Assembly (NCBI RefSeq): GCF_000519205.1
Contig: NZ_KI912601.1
Span: forward strand, 92,571 to 156,570
DNA from: Amycolatopsis taiwanensis DSM 45107
GTDB taxonomy: Bacteria; Actinomycetota; Actinomycetes; Mycobacteriales; Pseudonocardiaceae
Length of the DNA: 64,000 nucleotides
Direction of reading: 5' to 3'
Shown here: positions 36,499 to 43,916 of the stretch, piece after piece
Position numbering within the stretch: the first letter of the stretch is position 1
Layout: the number at the start of each line of letters is the position of its first letter
Program-made: the position numbers and the translations under genes
Notes under the pieces: generated by a model
What the model saw: the letters and a program-made list of their open reading frames with translations, nothing else
Told to the model about the DNA's origin: nothing
Database searches by the model: none

Positions 36499-36687
36499 AT
36501 GCACGCCCTTCTGCTGGCATTGTGGACAACGCTGAAAGCACGGTGGGACCTGCTGCGCGAGCAACCCGAAGCTGGGTACTCGACCGAAACCGTCTTGGTG
36601 ACCGCACTCTTGGTAGCTGCCGCGTTGGTGATCATCGCGATCATCATCGCCAAGGTGACCACCAAGGCCAACGGCATCGAGCTATAG
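36499..36687 (+). CDS. Small Flp pilin-like membrane protein
   Basis: 62 residues. A short charged N-terminal part ends with PEAGYSTET, then comes a long hydrophobic helix (VLVTALLVAAALVIIAIII) and a short tail. The layout is that of Flp-type pilins, with a Gly and a Glu directly before the hydrophobic part, but the glutamate is at +4, not +5, if cleavage is after Gly. ATG 36499 is preceded by GGGAGGAG; an upstream in-frame ATG overlapping tadC would add 15 polar residues. Confidence 0.75.
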   Translation: MHALLLALWTTLKARWDLLREQPEAGYSTETVLVTALLVAAALVIIAIIIAKVTTKANGIEL

Positions 36688-36689
36688 CC

Positions 36690-37175
36690 ATGACATGCAC
36701 GATGAACACGCTGCTGTCCCGACGACGGCGTGGCCACTACGCCGACTCCGGTGACCCGCCCCTTGTTCCAAGGCGTATCCGGCGGCTGCTGCGCGGCGAC
36801 CGTGGGGCAGTCAGCGTTGAGTTGGTAATCGCGACGCCATTGCTTCTGTTGATGCTGCTGGCAATCGTGCAGTTCGCGCTATGGTCGCACGCCACACACG
36901 TCGCCCAAGCCGCCGCCTCCCAAGGACTCTCCGCCGCGCGAGCCCAGAACGGCACCGCGGCCGCGGGCAGCGCGAGCGCACAGCAGATGCTCGATCGGCT
37001 CGCACGCGGCCCATTGACCGGCGCCAGCGTGAGCGCCGACCGCACCGCAGCCTCGGCGTCGATCCGCATCAGCGGCACCGCCACTCCTGTGATCCCGTTC
37101 TTGCATCTGCCTGTGCACGCCGAGGCGGCCGGTCCGGTCGAACGTTTCGTCCCGAATCTCACCAGCGGCGGGTGA
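36690..37175 (+). CDS. TadE-like pseudopilin, first copy
   Basis: 161 residues. The class III leader is clear: RGDRG followed by AVSVE (Glu at +5 from the Gly) and a hydrophobic helix [19 protein letters not shown]. The rest is Ala/Ser-rich and extracytoplasmic. It should be cut by the prepilin peptidase encoded at 28985-29620. The ATG lies two bases past the stop of the pilin gene. Confidence 0.85.
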   Translation: MTCTMNTLLSRRRRGHYADSGDPPLVPRRIRRLLRGDRGAVSVELVIATPLLLLMLLAIVQFALWSHATHVAQAAASQGLSAARAQNGTAAAGSASAQQMLDRLARGPLTGASVSADRTAASASIRISGTATPVIPFLHLPVHAEAAGPVERFVPNLTSGG

Positions 37176-37182
37176 CACAGCG

Positions 37183-37731
37183 ATGACCACGAACACGCCG
37201 CTATCGCACATGCCCCCACGCGATGGCCCGGGACGGCCGCTGGGACGGGACCACGGCGGCCTGGGTTGGTGGCTGGCCTGGTGGCACGCGGACCGAGGTT
37301 CCGTGGCTGCGGAAGTCACGCTCGCGGCACCGTTTCTGGTCATGCTGCTCGTGTTCGTCGCTGTATTCATCCACCGCGGCGTCGACGCGCGGCTGCGGCT
37401 GAACGACGCCGCACACCAAGCCGCTCGCGCGGCCAGCATCCAGCGCATCTCCGCCGCCGCGACCGCAGCGGCCCAAGACACCGCCTCGGCCGCGTTGTCC
37501 TCGGCCGGAGTGAGCTGCTCATCCCTGACGGTGGCCACCGCCACCGGCGGAATGCAGCCGGGCGGCACGGTGAGCGTGACCCTCACCTGCACTGTGGACT
37601 TCGGCGACGCGCTGACTCTCGGCGTGCCAAGCCAGAAAAGCCTGTCCGCTACCGCGATCGAGCCCGTCGACACCTGGCGCGCGGTTCCCCGTGAGTTCGC
37701 GAATTCTGAAGGTCTGTTGGGAGGGAACTGA
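37183..37731 (+). CDS. TadE-like pseudopilin, second copy
   Basis: 182 residues. The leader HADRG is followed by SVAAE (Glu at +5) and the hydrophobic stretch [20 protein letters not shown] Cys pair (VSCSSL and LTCTVDF) may form a disulfide outside the cell. Its stop lies inside the sequence gggaactgacgtg, where the recombinase element begins, so the element entered exactly at the gene's end and left it whole. Confidence 0.85.
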   Translation: MTTNTPLSHMPPRDGPGRPLGRDHGGLGWWLAWWHADRGSVAAEVTLAAPFLVMLLVFVAVFIHRGVDARLRLNDAAHQAARAASIQRISAAATAAAQDTASAALSSAGVSCSSLTVATATGGMQPGGTVSVTLTCTVDFGDALTLGVPSQKSLSATAIEPVDTWRAVPREFANSEGLLGGN

Positions 37732-37735
37732 CGTG
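37723..37735 (+). repeat. 13-bp site at left boundary of recombinase element 1
   Basis: The sequence gggaactgacgtg is identical at 41471-41483, where the second element begins. Outside it, ttggga and ttggc also resemble each other. In both places the TGA stop of a Tad gene lies within the site. It is the best candidate for the target or core sequence of this element family. Confidence 0.6.
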
Positions 37736-37789
37736 TGTCCGATGTGGATGGCCGTGTGTGCGTGCGTCGGTTGGGGAACTGGCGGTCGA

Positions 37790-39505
37790 TCAGGGCTCGG
37801 TCGTCGGCAAGTTGGTGAGGTCGGGGTGGTCGAGGTCGGTGGTGTAGCGGGTAGCGGCTTTGATGCTGAGGCCGAAGAGGTCGACGATGCGGCGGGCGTC
37901 GCCGTCGGTGGCTCGGGCTTCGTCGAGGATGCGGTCTTGCCGGATGGAGGTGGCGGTCAGGCCGGGGCCGATGGTGAGTTTCACCCAGCGCTGGCCGACG
38001 GGGATGGTGCGTCCGGCGGTGCGGTAGTGCAGGAACAGGTGGGGGTTGAGGCTGTTGGGCCAGCGGGTGTTGCGGTAGTCGAGGTATGCGCTCAGCCGTG
38101 CGCGGACGGGGGCGGCGAGCACGATGGTGCGGCCGGCGTGGTGGAGTCGGCCGTCGCGGATGTCGGTGAGTTGCAGCGCGCGTATGTGGCTCGGTGTCAG
38201 GGCGTGGAAGGCGATCAGGGCGACGACGAGGGCTTGGGCCGGTTTCGGCGAGCTGATCGCCTCACGCAGGTTGGTGAGGTCGGCGGGCAGCAGTTGGTGT
38301 TCCTCGCTGTTGCTGGTTTTGATGCGGACGGTCGGGTTGGTGAAGAGGACTTTCTGTCCTTTGAGGATCTTGAAGATCGATTTGAGTGCTTGGCCTGCTT
38401 CGGCGCGTGGGTTTCCGCTGGGAGGCAAGGATTCCAGAATTGTGGTGCGGTCGATTTCCCGAAGGGATGTGTGTCCGGTCTTGGCCCAGATGTGCAGGGT
38501 GGGCAGGGCCCATTGCAGATGCAGGCGAATTGTGATGGGACTGCGCGGTCGGCGGCGAGGTGGGATGACGGACCCATTCTTCATGATGTCGAACCAGGTG
38601 CGCAGTTCGTCGGCCATAGTCTCGGGGAGCCCGGCAATGTTGCGGTCGAACCAGGCGTCGAGCGCGGGGGTCCGGTCTTCCTCGAGGAGCTCGGCGTCAG
38701 CGAGGACTTCCAACACGGTCCAGACGGGCAGGTCGATGCCGCGCAGCGCGGCGACTTCGCTGGCCTTGATTGGCGCGCCAGGGGTGTCTTGCAGACCGAG
38801 CAGGATGCGCAGGCCGTGGCAGGTGTCCTCGGTGGTGTTGGCTGTCCAGCCATGCTGCGCGGCGTGGTCGCGAGCGCGTTGGGCGAGTTCAGCGGCCAGG
38901 ATGGGATCGGGCGGCTGCGGGAGTCCAGCGCGGCCGCGGGCGGCGAGGTCCCGCTGGACAGGGAACAGTACGTGTTGGTCGCCCGCGGTCATCTGGATCA
39001 GCGACGGTGTCGGTGTCTGGGGTGGCCGGGGCGGGCGTGGGGTCTCGCGTTGGAAGGCCATCCCGGCGAAGAACAGTTGCTGGCCATAGCGGTTGGCGCC
39101 GATCAGGTCGAGTGGCTTGCCGAACTCGCGCACCATGCTGGCCTGCTTGTGGCACAACCGGCAGGATCCGCGGCCGCTGAGGTGCGCAGTAGTGTGGCAG
39201 ATGCAGCATTCGGCGACCGTTTTGTGCTGGCGACGCCAGCCGTCGCAACCACGGCAGAGCCAGCCCAGGGTGCGGGTCGCGCCCCAGGCGTGGCAGTCGC
39301 GGCAGGACTCGACTCGCGGGATCGCCGAGGGGTGGCAGCGGCGGCAGAGACCCGACGCGTAGTAGTCGATGCGGGAGGCGCAGCGCAGACAGGGTGGCGG
39401 GGTGACCGGCCCGCCTGGCCAGCAGCTGAAGCAGTAGTCCACGCGGGCCATCGCGACCGGTGTCGCACGGCAGACCACGCACAGGTTCTTGTGTCCGTGG
39501 CTCAC
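37790..39505 (-). CDS. Zinc-ribbon-rich integrase-like protein of the recombinase element
   Basis: 571 residues. The N-terminal 140 residues contain many CxxC pairs: NLCVVCRATP, CFSCWPG, CLRCASR, LCRRCHPS, CRDCHAW, LCRGCDGW, CCICHTT and CRLCHKQ, which suggests four or more zinc ribbons. The C-terminal part is alpha-helical and integrase-like (SSPKPAQALVVALIAFHALTP, LSAYLDYRNTRWPNSLNPHL), but I cannot place a full tyrosine-recombinase catalytic set, so it may be a DNA-binding accessory protein. GTG 39505 overlaps the XRE stop (GTGA). It is the last gene of the element. Confidence 0.75.
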   Translation of the reverse strand: MSHGHKNLCVVCRATPVAMARVDYCFSCWPGGPVTPPPCLRCASRIDYYASGLCRRCHPSAIPRVESCRDCHAWGATRTLGWLCRGCDGWRRQHKTVAECCICHTTAHLSGRGSCRLCHKQASMVREFGKPLDLIGANRYGQQLFFAGMAFQRETPRPPRPPQTPTPSLIQMTAGDQHVLFPVQRDLAARGRAGLPQPPDPILAAELAQRARDHAAQHGWTANTTEDTCHGLRILLGLQDTPGAPIKASEVAALRGIDLPVWTVLEVLADAELLEEDRTPALDAWFDRNIAGLPETMADELRTWFDIMKNGSVIPPRRRPRSPITIRLHLQWALPTLHIWAKTGHTSLREIDRTTILESLPPSGNPRAEAGQALKSIFKILKGQKVLFTNPTVRIKTSNSEEHQLLPADLTNLREAISSPKPAQALVVALIAFHALTPSHIRALQLTDIRDGRLHHAGRTIVLAAPVRARLSAYLDYRNTRWPNSLNPHLFLHYRTAGRTIPVGQRWVKLTIGPGLTATSIRQDRILDEARATDGDARRIVDLFGLSIKAATRYTTDLDHPDLTNLPTTEP

Positions 39506-39816
39506 GCGGGAGGCAGCGTTCGGTTGCGGCCCAGGTGTGGTGTGACAGACGGCCCGGCGGAGGCTTCGGCTGCCTGGGTGGGGCGGCGGGCGGCGACCTT
39601 GTCAGGTTCGCAGATCAGCAACTCCGCGGAATCGCAGTCCAGCACGGCGCAGATGACATCGAGGTCGTCGAGGCGGATCGAGGTCGGGGCTCCGGTCCAT
39701 AGCGCCGACATCTTGCCTGCGCTGATCTCCAGCCCCGCCGCGGCGAGCTGGCGGCGCATCTCGGTCGATTTCCAGATGCCGCGTTCAGCGGCTTTCATCC
39801 GCAGATTCCAGCGCAT
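39502..39816 (-). CDS. Small XRE-type helix-turn-helix protein of the element
   Basis: 104 residues. MRWNLRMKAAERGIWKSTEM leads into a helix-turn-helix (RRQLAAAGLEISAGKMSALW) and the XRE C-terminal pattern RLDDLDVICAVLDCDSAELL. It overlaps the recombinase gene by 32 nt and the third gene by 3-4 nt. ATG 39816 follows AAGGGAGA. It probably controls the element or acts as a recombination directionality factor. A decayed copy of this gene marks the second element at about 41580-41690. Confidence 0.85.
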   Translation of the reverse strand: MRWNLRMKAAERGIWKSTEMRRQLAAAGLEISAGKMSALWTGAPTSIRLDDLDVICAVLDCDSAELLICEPDKVAARRPTQAAEASAGPSVTPHLGRNRTLPPA

Positions 39817-40801
39817 CGGTGATCTCCCTTCCGGTTGTGAGTCGGGCCGCGACCCGGTCGTTGGCGGTGGCCCAGGCATGCTCGATGTGGTCGTCGTGGA
39901 CGTGGATGTAACCGGTCGTTGTGGACAGCCAAGAATGGCCAAGCAAGTCCTGGATCGCTTTGAGGTCAACGCCTCTGGCGTAGAGCGACGAGGCGCAGAA
40001 GTGCCGCAGACCGTGCGGGCTGAGCCTACCGCTCCACGCCGGCAGCCAGCGGGTGACCGCGCCGGCGAGCCCGGTCCGCAGTGCGTCGTCCCCCGCGCGC
40101 AGACAGCTGCCCGTATGAGGATCGCGGCGCTCGCTGGGCAGCAACGGCGCGTCGGGATCGTCGTAGTCATTGCCGAACTGGTGGCGCACGTCGGTGAGCC
40201 ACCAGGTGATCAACGCGTTCACCGAGTCGATCGCCGGGATCAGCCGGGTTTTCGGTCCCCGGCCCTGACTTCCCTTGCCGAACCGGATGTGGAGCTTGCC
40301 CAGCTCGCCGAGATCTGGTCGCCAGTCACGAATGTCGAGCATGACGGTCTCGTTGATCCGCAGACCGGCGCGGCGCCACAGCGACGCGGCCAGATAGTCC
40401 CGCGCCGCGGGAAGATACTTCCGCGCCTCGGGCAAGGACGTGCGCCACGCGTTGAACAAGCGGTCGACCTCGTCCTGGCTCGGCGGGATTCGCGGGGCAC
40501 CGTAGACGGCTTTTGCCGGACGGTTGAACTCGTCGATCGGCTGCGTCACGACGTGCCCGGTCAATGCGTGCAGGTCGCCTTGATACCGGGTGATGAGGAA
40601 GTCGAAGAACTGGGCCAGCTTCCACGCCTTGCTCTGCACCGTGGTTTTCGCCTGCGCCCGGTCCTTACGCAGATAACCAAGGAACCGGTCGGCGTCCTCG
40701 GGCACGATCGTCCACACCGGTCGCCCGACAAACCGGGCGAACTCGAACACCGCGGTGCGATGGTCGCTCACATGCTTGTCGGTGATCCCCGCGCCGGCCA
40801 T
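39785..40801 (-). CDS. Tyrosine recombinase of the element
   Basis: 338 residues. A core-binding domain (AVFEFARFVGRPVWTIVPED, FLGYLRKDRAQAKTTVQSKA) is followed by a complete catalytic set: Arg in SLWRRAGLRINETVML, Lys in RFGKGSQGRGPKTRLIP, HGLRHFCASSLYARG, LGHSWLSTTTGYIHV with the nucleophile Tyr. It should cut and join the ends of the element. ATG 40801 is used; no better start is seen upstream in frame. It is the first gene of the overlapping three-gene unit. Confidence 0.9.
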   Translation of the reverse strand: MAGAGITDKHVSDHRTAVFEFARFVGRPVWTIVPEDADRFLGYLRKDRAQAKTTVQSKAWKLAQFFDFLITRYQGDLHALTGHVVTQPIDEFNRPAKAVYGAPRIPPSQDEVDRLFNAWRTSLPEARKYLPAARDYLAASLWRRAGLRINETVMLDIRDWRPDLGELGKLHIRFGKGSQGRGPKTRLIPAIDSVNALITWWLTDVRHQFGNDYDDPDAPLLPSERRDPHTGSCLRAGDDALRTGLAGAVTRWLPAWSGRLSPHGLRHFCASSLYARGVDLKAIQDLLGHSWLSTTTGYIHVHDDHIEHAWATANDRVAARLTTGREITDALESADESR

Positions 40802-40846
40802 CGCCAGCGCGTACTGATCGACCAGACATCGCAGAAGTCGACAGTC

Positions 40847-40892
40847 TGTCAGGAATCTCGACTAATGGTCGGAATCGTTATGCGAACGAGCG
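40847..40892 (+). repeat. Right-end sequence of element 1
   Basis: Begins tgtcaggaatctcgac and ends gaacgagcg. It matches 43170-43215 at 36 of 46 positions by eye. It lies just upstream of the recombinase start, as a terminal binding site would. Confidence 0.65.
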
Positions 40893-40993
40893 CAACCACC
40901 CTGGCCAGCACAGGAGCCCCACCAGCCCCTTCATGCCCATCAGCAACCCGCGGGAGTTCCCACAGTGACCAGAACCGCCGTTGGAGGTGGGTC

Positions 40994-41479
40994 ATGATCT
41001 GTCGGGGACGGTGCACCGTCCAGCGCGGTTGGTGGCGGGCCGACGAGGGCCGGACCACCGCGTTCGTTGTGGTCCTCGCCATCGGGATCCTCACCTTGGC
41101 CGGGCTCACCCTGGACGGCGGCATGGCGCTCGCAACCAAGGTCAAGGCTAACGGTCAGGCCGAGGCCGCAGCCCGCGCCGGCGCCCAGGCCATCGATCTG
41201 GCCGCCTATCGCAACACCGGCACCCTGCAGCTCCTGCCCACCCAGGCCGTGGCTGATGCACAACGCTATCTGGCCACCGTAGGCGCATCTGGAACCGTGA
41301 CTGTCTCCGGAGACACCGTGACCGTCGTGATCACCACCACCCAAAGCACCCAACTGCTGGGCATGGTCGGGATCTCCCGCCTCTCCGTCCATGGCATTGG
41401 CAGCGCCCATCCCCAACGCGGGGTGGTGACAGAAGACCCCGGGTTCGCGCTTTCTGGAACAGGGATTGGCGGGAACTGA
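40994..41479 (+). CDS. TadG-like pilus assembly protein
   Basis: 161 residues. WWRADEGRTTAFVVVLAIGI gives a membrane helix right after the Gly, as in TadE/TadG proteins, but there is Phe, not Glu, at +5. The rest is Ala-rich and extracytoplasmic (AEAAARAGAQAIDLAAYRNT). GGAGGTG lies directly before ATG 40994. It belonged to the Tad operon but is now cut off from it by the recombinase element, so it needs a promoter in the element or in the 100 bases to its left. Its stop lies inside the second 13-bp site. Confidence 0.85.
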   Translation: MICRGRCTVQRGWWRADEGRTTAFVVVLAIGILTLAGLTLDGGMALATKVKANGQAEAAARAGAQAIDLAAYRNTGTLQLLPTQAVADAQRYLATVGASGTVTVSGDTVTVVITTTQSTQLLGMVGISRLSVHGIGSAHPQRGVVTEDPGFALSGTGIGGN

Positions 41480-41483
41480 CGTG
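41471..41483 (+). repeat. 13-bp site at left boundary of decayed element 2
   Basis: The sequence gggaactgacgtg is identical to 37723-37735. It overlaps the stop codon of the TadG-like gene, and the remains of a second element of the same family start immediately after it. Confidence 0.6.
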
Positions 41484-41574
41484 CACGCCTCTTATATGTC
41501 TGTCGGATCTGGCTTCGGTTCCGGAACCGGCGTATGCCTTGCTCATCAGAATCGCGCAGCTGAGGTAGCTGGGC

Positions 41575-41800
41575 TCTGCTCAGCGCTGATCTCCAGCCCA
41601 GCCTCGACCGGCCGGGGGCGCATTTCGATGGACTTCCAGATCCCACGTTCGGCAGCGGTCATCCGCAGGCTCCTACGCACCAGCTCACACCTCGTCGGTC
41701 CTGGTGTCAGCTTCGTCGATGCCGAGTCCTGTGGTGACACCGTCATTGGCCCGCGCCCAGGCGTGCTCGACGTGGGCGTACTCTGGCGACGGCGGATGTC
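41575..41800 (-). pseudogene. Remnant of the element's XRE gene and recombinase 3' end
   Basis: The minus strand reads RMTAAERGIWKSIEMRPRPV followed by EAGLEISAE, matching the start of the XRE protein of element 1, and then loses the frame. Upstream of it the DNA matches the last codons of the tyrosine recombinase, including the region for AWATANDRV. Neither gene can be functional. Confidence 0.75.
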
Positions 41801-41882
41801 GCAACTGTCTGAATGCCCCTTCGGGTGGAGTGGTGGTCCGCCGCGTCATGGGCCCACGCGCTGGCTGACGTACGCGAGGGAC

Positions 41883-42497
41883 TCAGTTTGTTGGGGGCAG
41901 CAGGTTGGCAAGCATGACCATGTCGCGTTGCTTGTCGCCGATGCGGTAGTAGGAGCGCAGTGTTCCTTCCTTGGTGAATCCCACTGCCCTGCAGACAGCT
42001 TGGGACGCATGGTTGTCGGTCTCGACAAGCGCTTCCAGCCGGAGGAGACCCAGCTCGCGCGCAAGGTCTGGGAGCAGCTCGAGCGCGGCCTTGGCGAAAC
42101 CCTGCCCCCGGTAGCGGTGCAGGATCCAGTAACCGACGGCAGCTCGACGGTGCGCCCAGTTGATGCCGTTGATCGCGGCCATGCCGACCACGTCCCCGTT
42201 CTCGGTCGTGGTGATCGCCATCGGGCGTCCTCTGCCTTCGGCTGCCTGATCGTGTTGGCGGCGCAGCCAAGCGTGGCCTTCTTCTGTGGTGTAGACGCTC
42301 GGAGTGGTGGTGATCAGCGGGATGTACGGATCTCGGCTGGCTTCAGCGATGACGGGCAAGTCGCTCGGCAGCCATGGCCGGAGCGTGACGAGGTCGTTGC
42401 TTCGGGGACCGACCGTGCGCAGGTCAGGTGGTTGGCGTACGTCTCCGCCGGTTTGGTGCGCGAGCGGGCCAGCGCCGATGTTCCGGTTGTCAGTCAC
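41883..42497 (-). CDS. GNAT-family N-acetyltransferase
   Basis: About 204 residues. The GNAT fold of the RimJ/RimL type is clear: LVTLRPWLPSDLPVIAEASR, NGDVVGMAAINGINWAHRRA, AVGYWILHRYRGQGFAKAAL (acetyl-CoA loop Q/RxxGxG/A as RGQGFA) and EALVETDNHASQAVCRAVGF. Proteins of this type acetylate ribosomal protein N-termini or small amines; the substrate here is unknown. GTG 42497 follows GAAAGG; GTG 42503 is an alternative. It lies inside the decayed element 2 as probable cargo. Confidence 0.85.
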   Translation of the reverse strand: MTDNRNIGAGPLAHQTGGDVRQPPDLRTVGPRSNDLVTLRPWLPSDLPVIAEASRDPYIPLITTTPSVYTTEEGHAWLRRQHDQAAEGRGRPMAITTTENGDVVGMAAINGINWAHRRAAVGYWILHRYRGQGFAKAALELLPDLARELGLLRLEALVETDNHASQAVCRAVGFTKEGTLRSYYRIGDKQRDMVMLANLLPPTN

Positions 42498-42548
42498 GGT
42501 CACCTTTCGAGGGTTCTTCTATTGGGTGCGACGGCTGATATCGGCGGA

Positions 42549-43100
42549 TTAGCTGGTCCAGGGGCCTCTTGGGTGTTGGTTCCGGCTCAGCCAGAGCTGC
42601 GGTTGCAGGAGTTCGTACTGTGGGGCAAAGTCGTTGTCTCCTGGGAACCGGCCATCGCGGTCTGGCCAAAGCAGTTGCAGGAAGGGCACGGCAGGAGTGA
42701 CTCGGTAGAAGCCCATGGCGGCGCCGAAGAACGTTGCGTACCAGCCCTCATCGATGGACCGGACGGTAACGAGGTAGTCGTTGCCGAGGACCTCATCAAG
42801 TTCGTCGCCCGCGCTCAGGGTGCGGCCGGCAGCGACCTGAGCGCCGACCGTGTTCAGACACCGCATCGCGATCGCAGGGTCAAGGCCGAACAGTGCGATC
42901 TCGGGTACCCGATAGGAGTGCCACAGGCCGACCGTAAAAGCCCAGCCGGGACTCGTGTCGTCCTCAGGAATCGCCAGAACGCCCCAGCCTGTCTGGTCGA
43001 TGTTACTGATCAACTTGGCGTCGACGTCGTCGATCTGGTCTCGGTCGCCATAGTCCTGACAGACCAGGCATCGACAGATAGATGTGTTGTCAGTGGACAT
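42549..43100 (-). CDS. DUF4262 domain protein
   Basis: 183 residues. MSTDNTSICRCLVCQDYGDR opens with a CxC..C cluster, then NIDQTGWGVLAIPEDDTSPG, WAFTVGLWHSYRVPEIALFG and GNDYLVTVRSIDEGW, which follow the DUF4262 pattern. The function of the family is unknown. ATG 43100 is chosen over a longer open frame, whose extra 58 residues cross the element's right end and look non-coding. It precedes the acetyltransferase gene on the same strand. Confidence 0.8.
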   Translation of the reverse strand: MSTDNTSICRCLVCQDYGDRDQIDDVDAKLISNIDQTGWGVLAIPEDDTSPGWAFTVGLWHSYRVPEIALFGLDPAIAMRCLNTVGAQVAAGRTLSAGDELDEVLGNDYLVTVRSIDEGWYATFFGAAMGFYRVTPAVPFLQLLWPDRDGRFPGDNDFAPQYELLQPQLWLSRNQHPRGPWTS

Positions 43101-43169
43101 AGCGAGAACAGTAACGAAGCCGCCACGTTCCTGGTTAGACGCGAAGCGCACGTGTCTACCTCGGCATCT

Positions 43170-43215
43170 TGTCAGGAAACTCGACCACCGGTCGGATTCT
43201 CTACGCGATCGACCG
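43170..43215 (+). repeat. Right-end sequence of element 2
   Basis: Begins tgtcaggaaactcgac and is related to 40847-40892 at 36 of 46 positions by eye. The adjoining gaactcacgtc (43215-43225) differs at two of 11 positions from the 13-bp site on the left side. Confidence 0.6.
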
Positions 43216-43348
43216 AACTCACGTCCACCAGGACAAGGGCGCGACCTCGGGCCGCGGTCGATCAACGAACTCACGACAGTTCAGACAGTTGAGCCATGAC
43301 CGTGTCGATCCCACGCCTGCCCAGCGTGTCAAAGAAAGGAGAATTTGC

Positions 43349-43789
43349 ATGGCTACGTCTGAGGAGATCGAACGCCGTGTCGAGGCAAACGATGCGGCCC
43401 GCAGTGCGAGGAGAGCCGCTGCGGCCAAGCGGGTCGGTGAACTCGCCCAGCAGCGGGCTTCCGTCGTCGAGCAGCTGGCTGGCATCGAGCATGAACTCGG
43501 CGATGTCCTCGCTTCCGCCCAGGATGTCATCGACGTCGACGAACTGGCTCGGTTCACCGACGTCCCGGCATCCGATCTCACACAATGGCTCACCGCGCGC
43601 ACGACCCGAAAGCCGACCCGCGCCAAACGCAAACGGCCACCCACCAACCCGTCGGGCGCGAACAACGACACCAGCGCAGAACCGCCTTCGGCGACGACAC
43701 CGGACGCGGGTCGGGAAGCCACGCCGAGAAGGCCCGCCACACCTGGCGCCAGCGCCCCACACGCGCATATCCCGGCGGAGGTCACATGA
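43349..43789 (+). CDS. Small coiled-coil protein with basic, disordered tail
   Basis: 146 residues. The first half is a charged helix (EEIERRVEANDAARSARRAA, RVGELAQQRASVVEQLAGIE), then DVIDVDELARFTDVPASDLT, which resembles a short helix-turn-helix. The C-terminal half is rich in Lys/Arg/Pro/Thr and disordered. AAAGGAG precedes ATG 43349. It lies between element 2 and the LysM/BTAD gene and probably belongs to the Tad locus. No family is recognised. Confidence 0.65.
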   Translation: MATSEEIERRVEANDAARSARRAAAAKRVGELAQQRASVVEQLAGIEHELGDVLASAQDVIDVDELARFTDVPASDLTQWLTARTTRKPTRAKRKRPPTNPSGANNDTSAEPPSATTPDAGREATPRRPATPGASAPHAHIPAEVT

Positions 43790-43916
43790 CGCCGCACAAC
43801 CGCACCTCGGATGGGGTATTAAGTCCAGGCCACAGCCAGATCGTGTGCTTCCAGCGCCCTGCGGGTGGTGATCGTCAAGCCATAAAACCCTGTACAGCCG
43901 AGAAATCGAGCACATC

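Larger units (their letters stand above)
37736..40892 (-). mobile_element. Three-gene recombinase element inserted in the Tad operon
   Basis: The element carries, leftwards and in overlap, a tyrosine recombinase, an XRE-type helix-turn-helix protein and a zinc-binding second recombinase-like protein. It separates the second TadE-like gene from the TadG-like gene of an otherwise rightward operon. The left limit is set by the 13-bp site. The right limit is set by a 46-bp stretch (40847-40892) that recurs, about 78% identical, at the right end of the second element. No target-site duplication was recognised, and exact ends are approximate. Confidence 0.7.
41484..43215 (-). mobile_element. Decayed second copy of the recombinase element with cargo
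   Basis: About 41575-41800 matches the part of element 1 holding the 5' half of the XRE gene and the 3' end of the tyrosine recombinase (for example ctgatctccagccc and cccaggc/gtgctcgacgtgg). The third gene is missing, and most of the recombinase gene has been replaced by a GNAT acetyltransferase and a DUF4262 gene. The right end (43170-43215) resembles that of element 1, and gaactcacgtc follows it directly, similar to the 13-bp site. Confidence 0.65.

Noticed and set aside
37691-41479. A 1262-codon plus-strand open frame through the recombinase element
   Set aside because: It is antisense to three overlapping recognisable genes. Only its last 162 codons (the TadG-like gene from 40994) are real.
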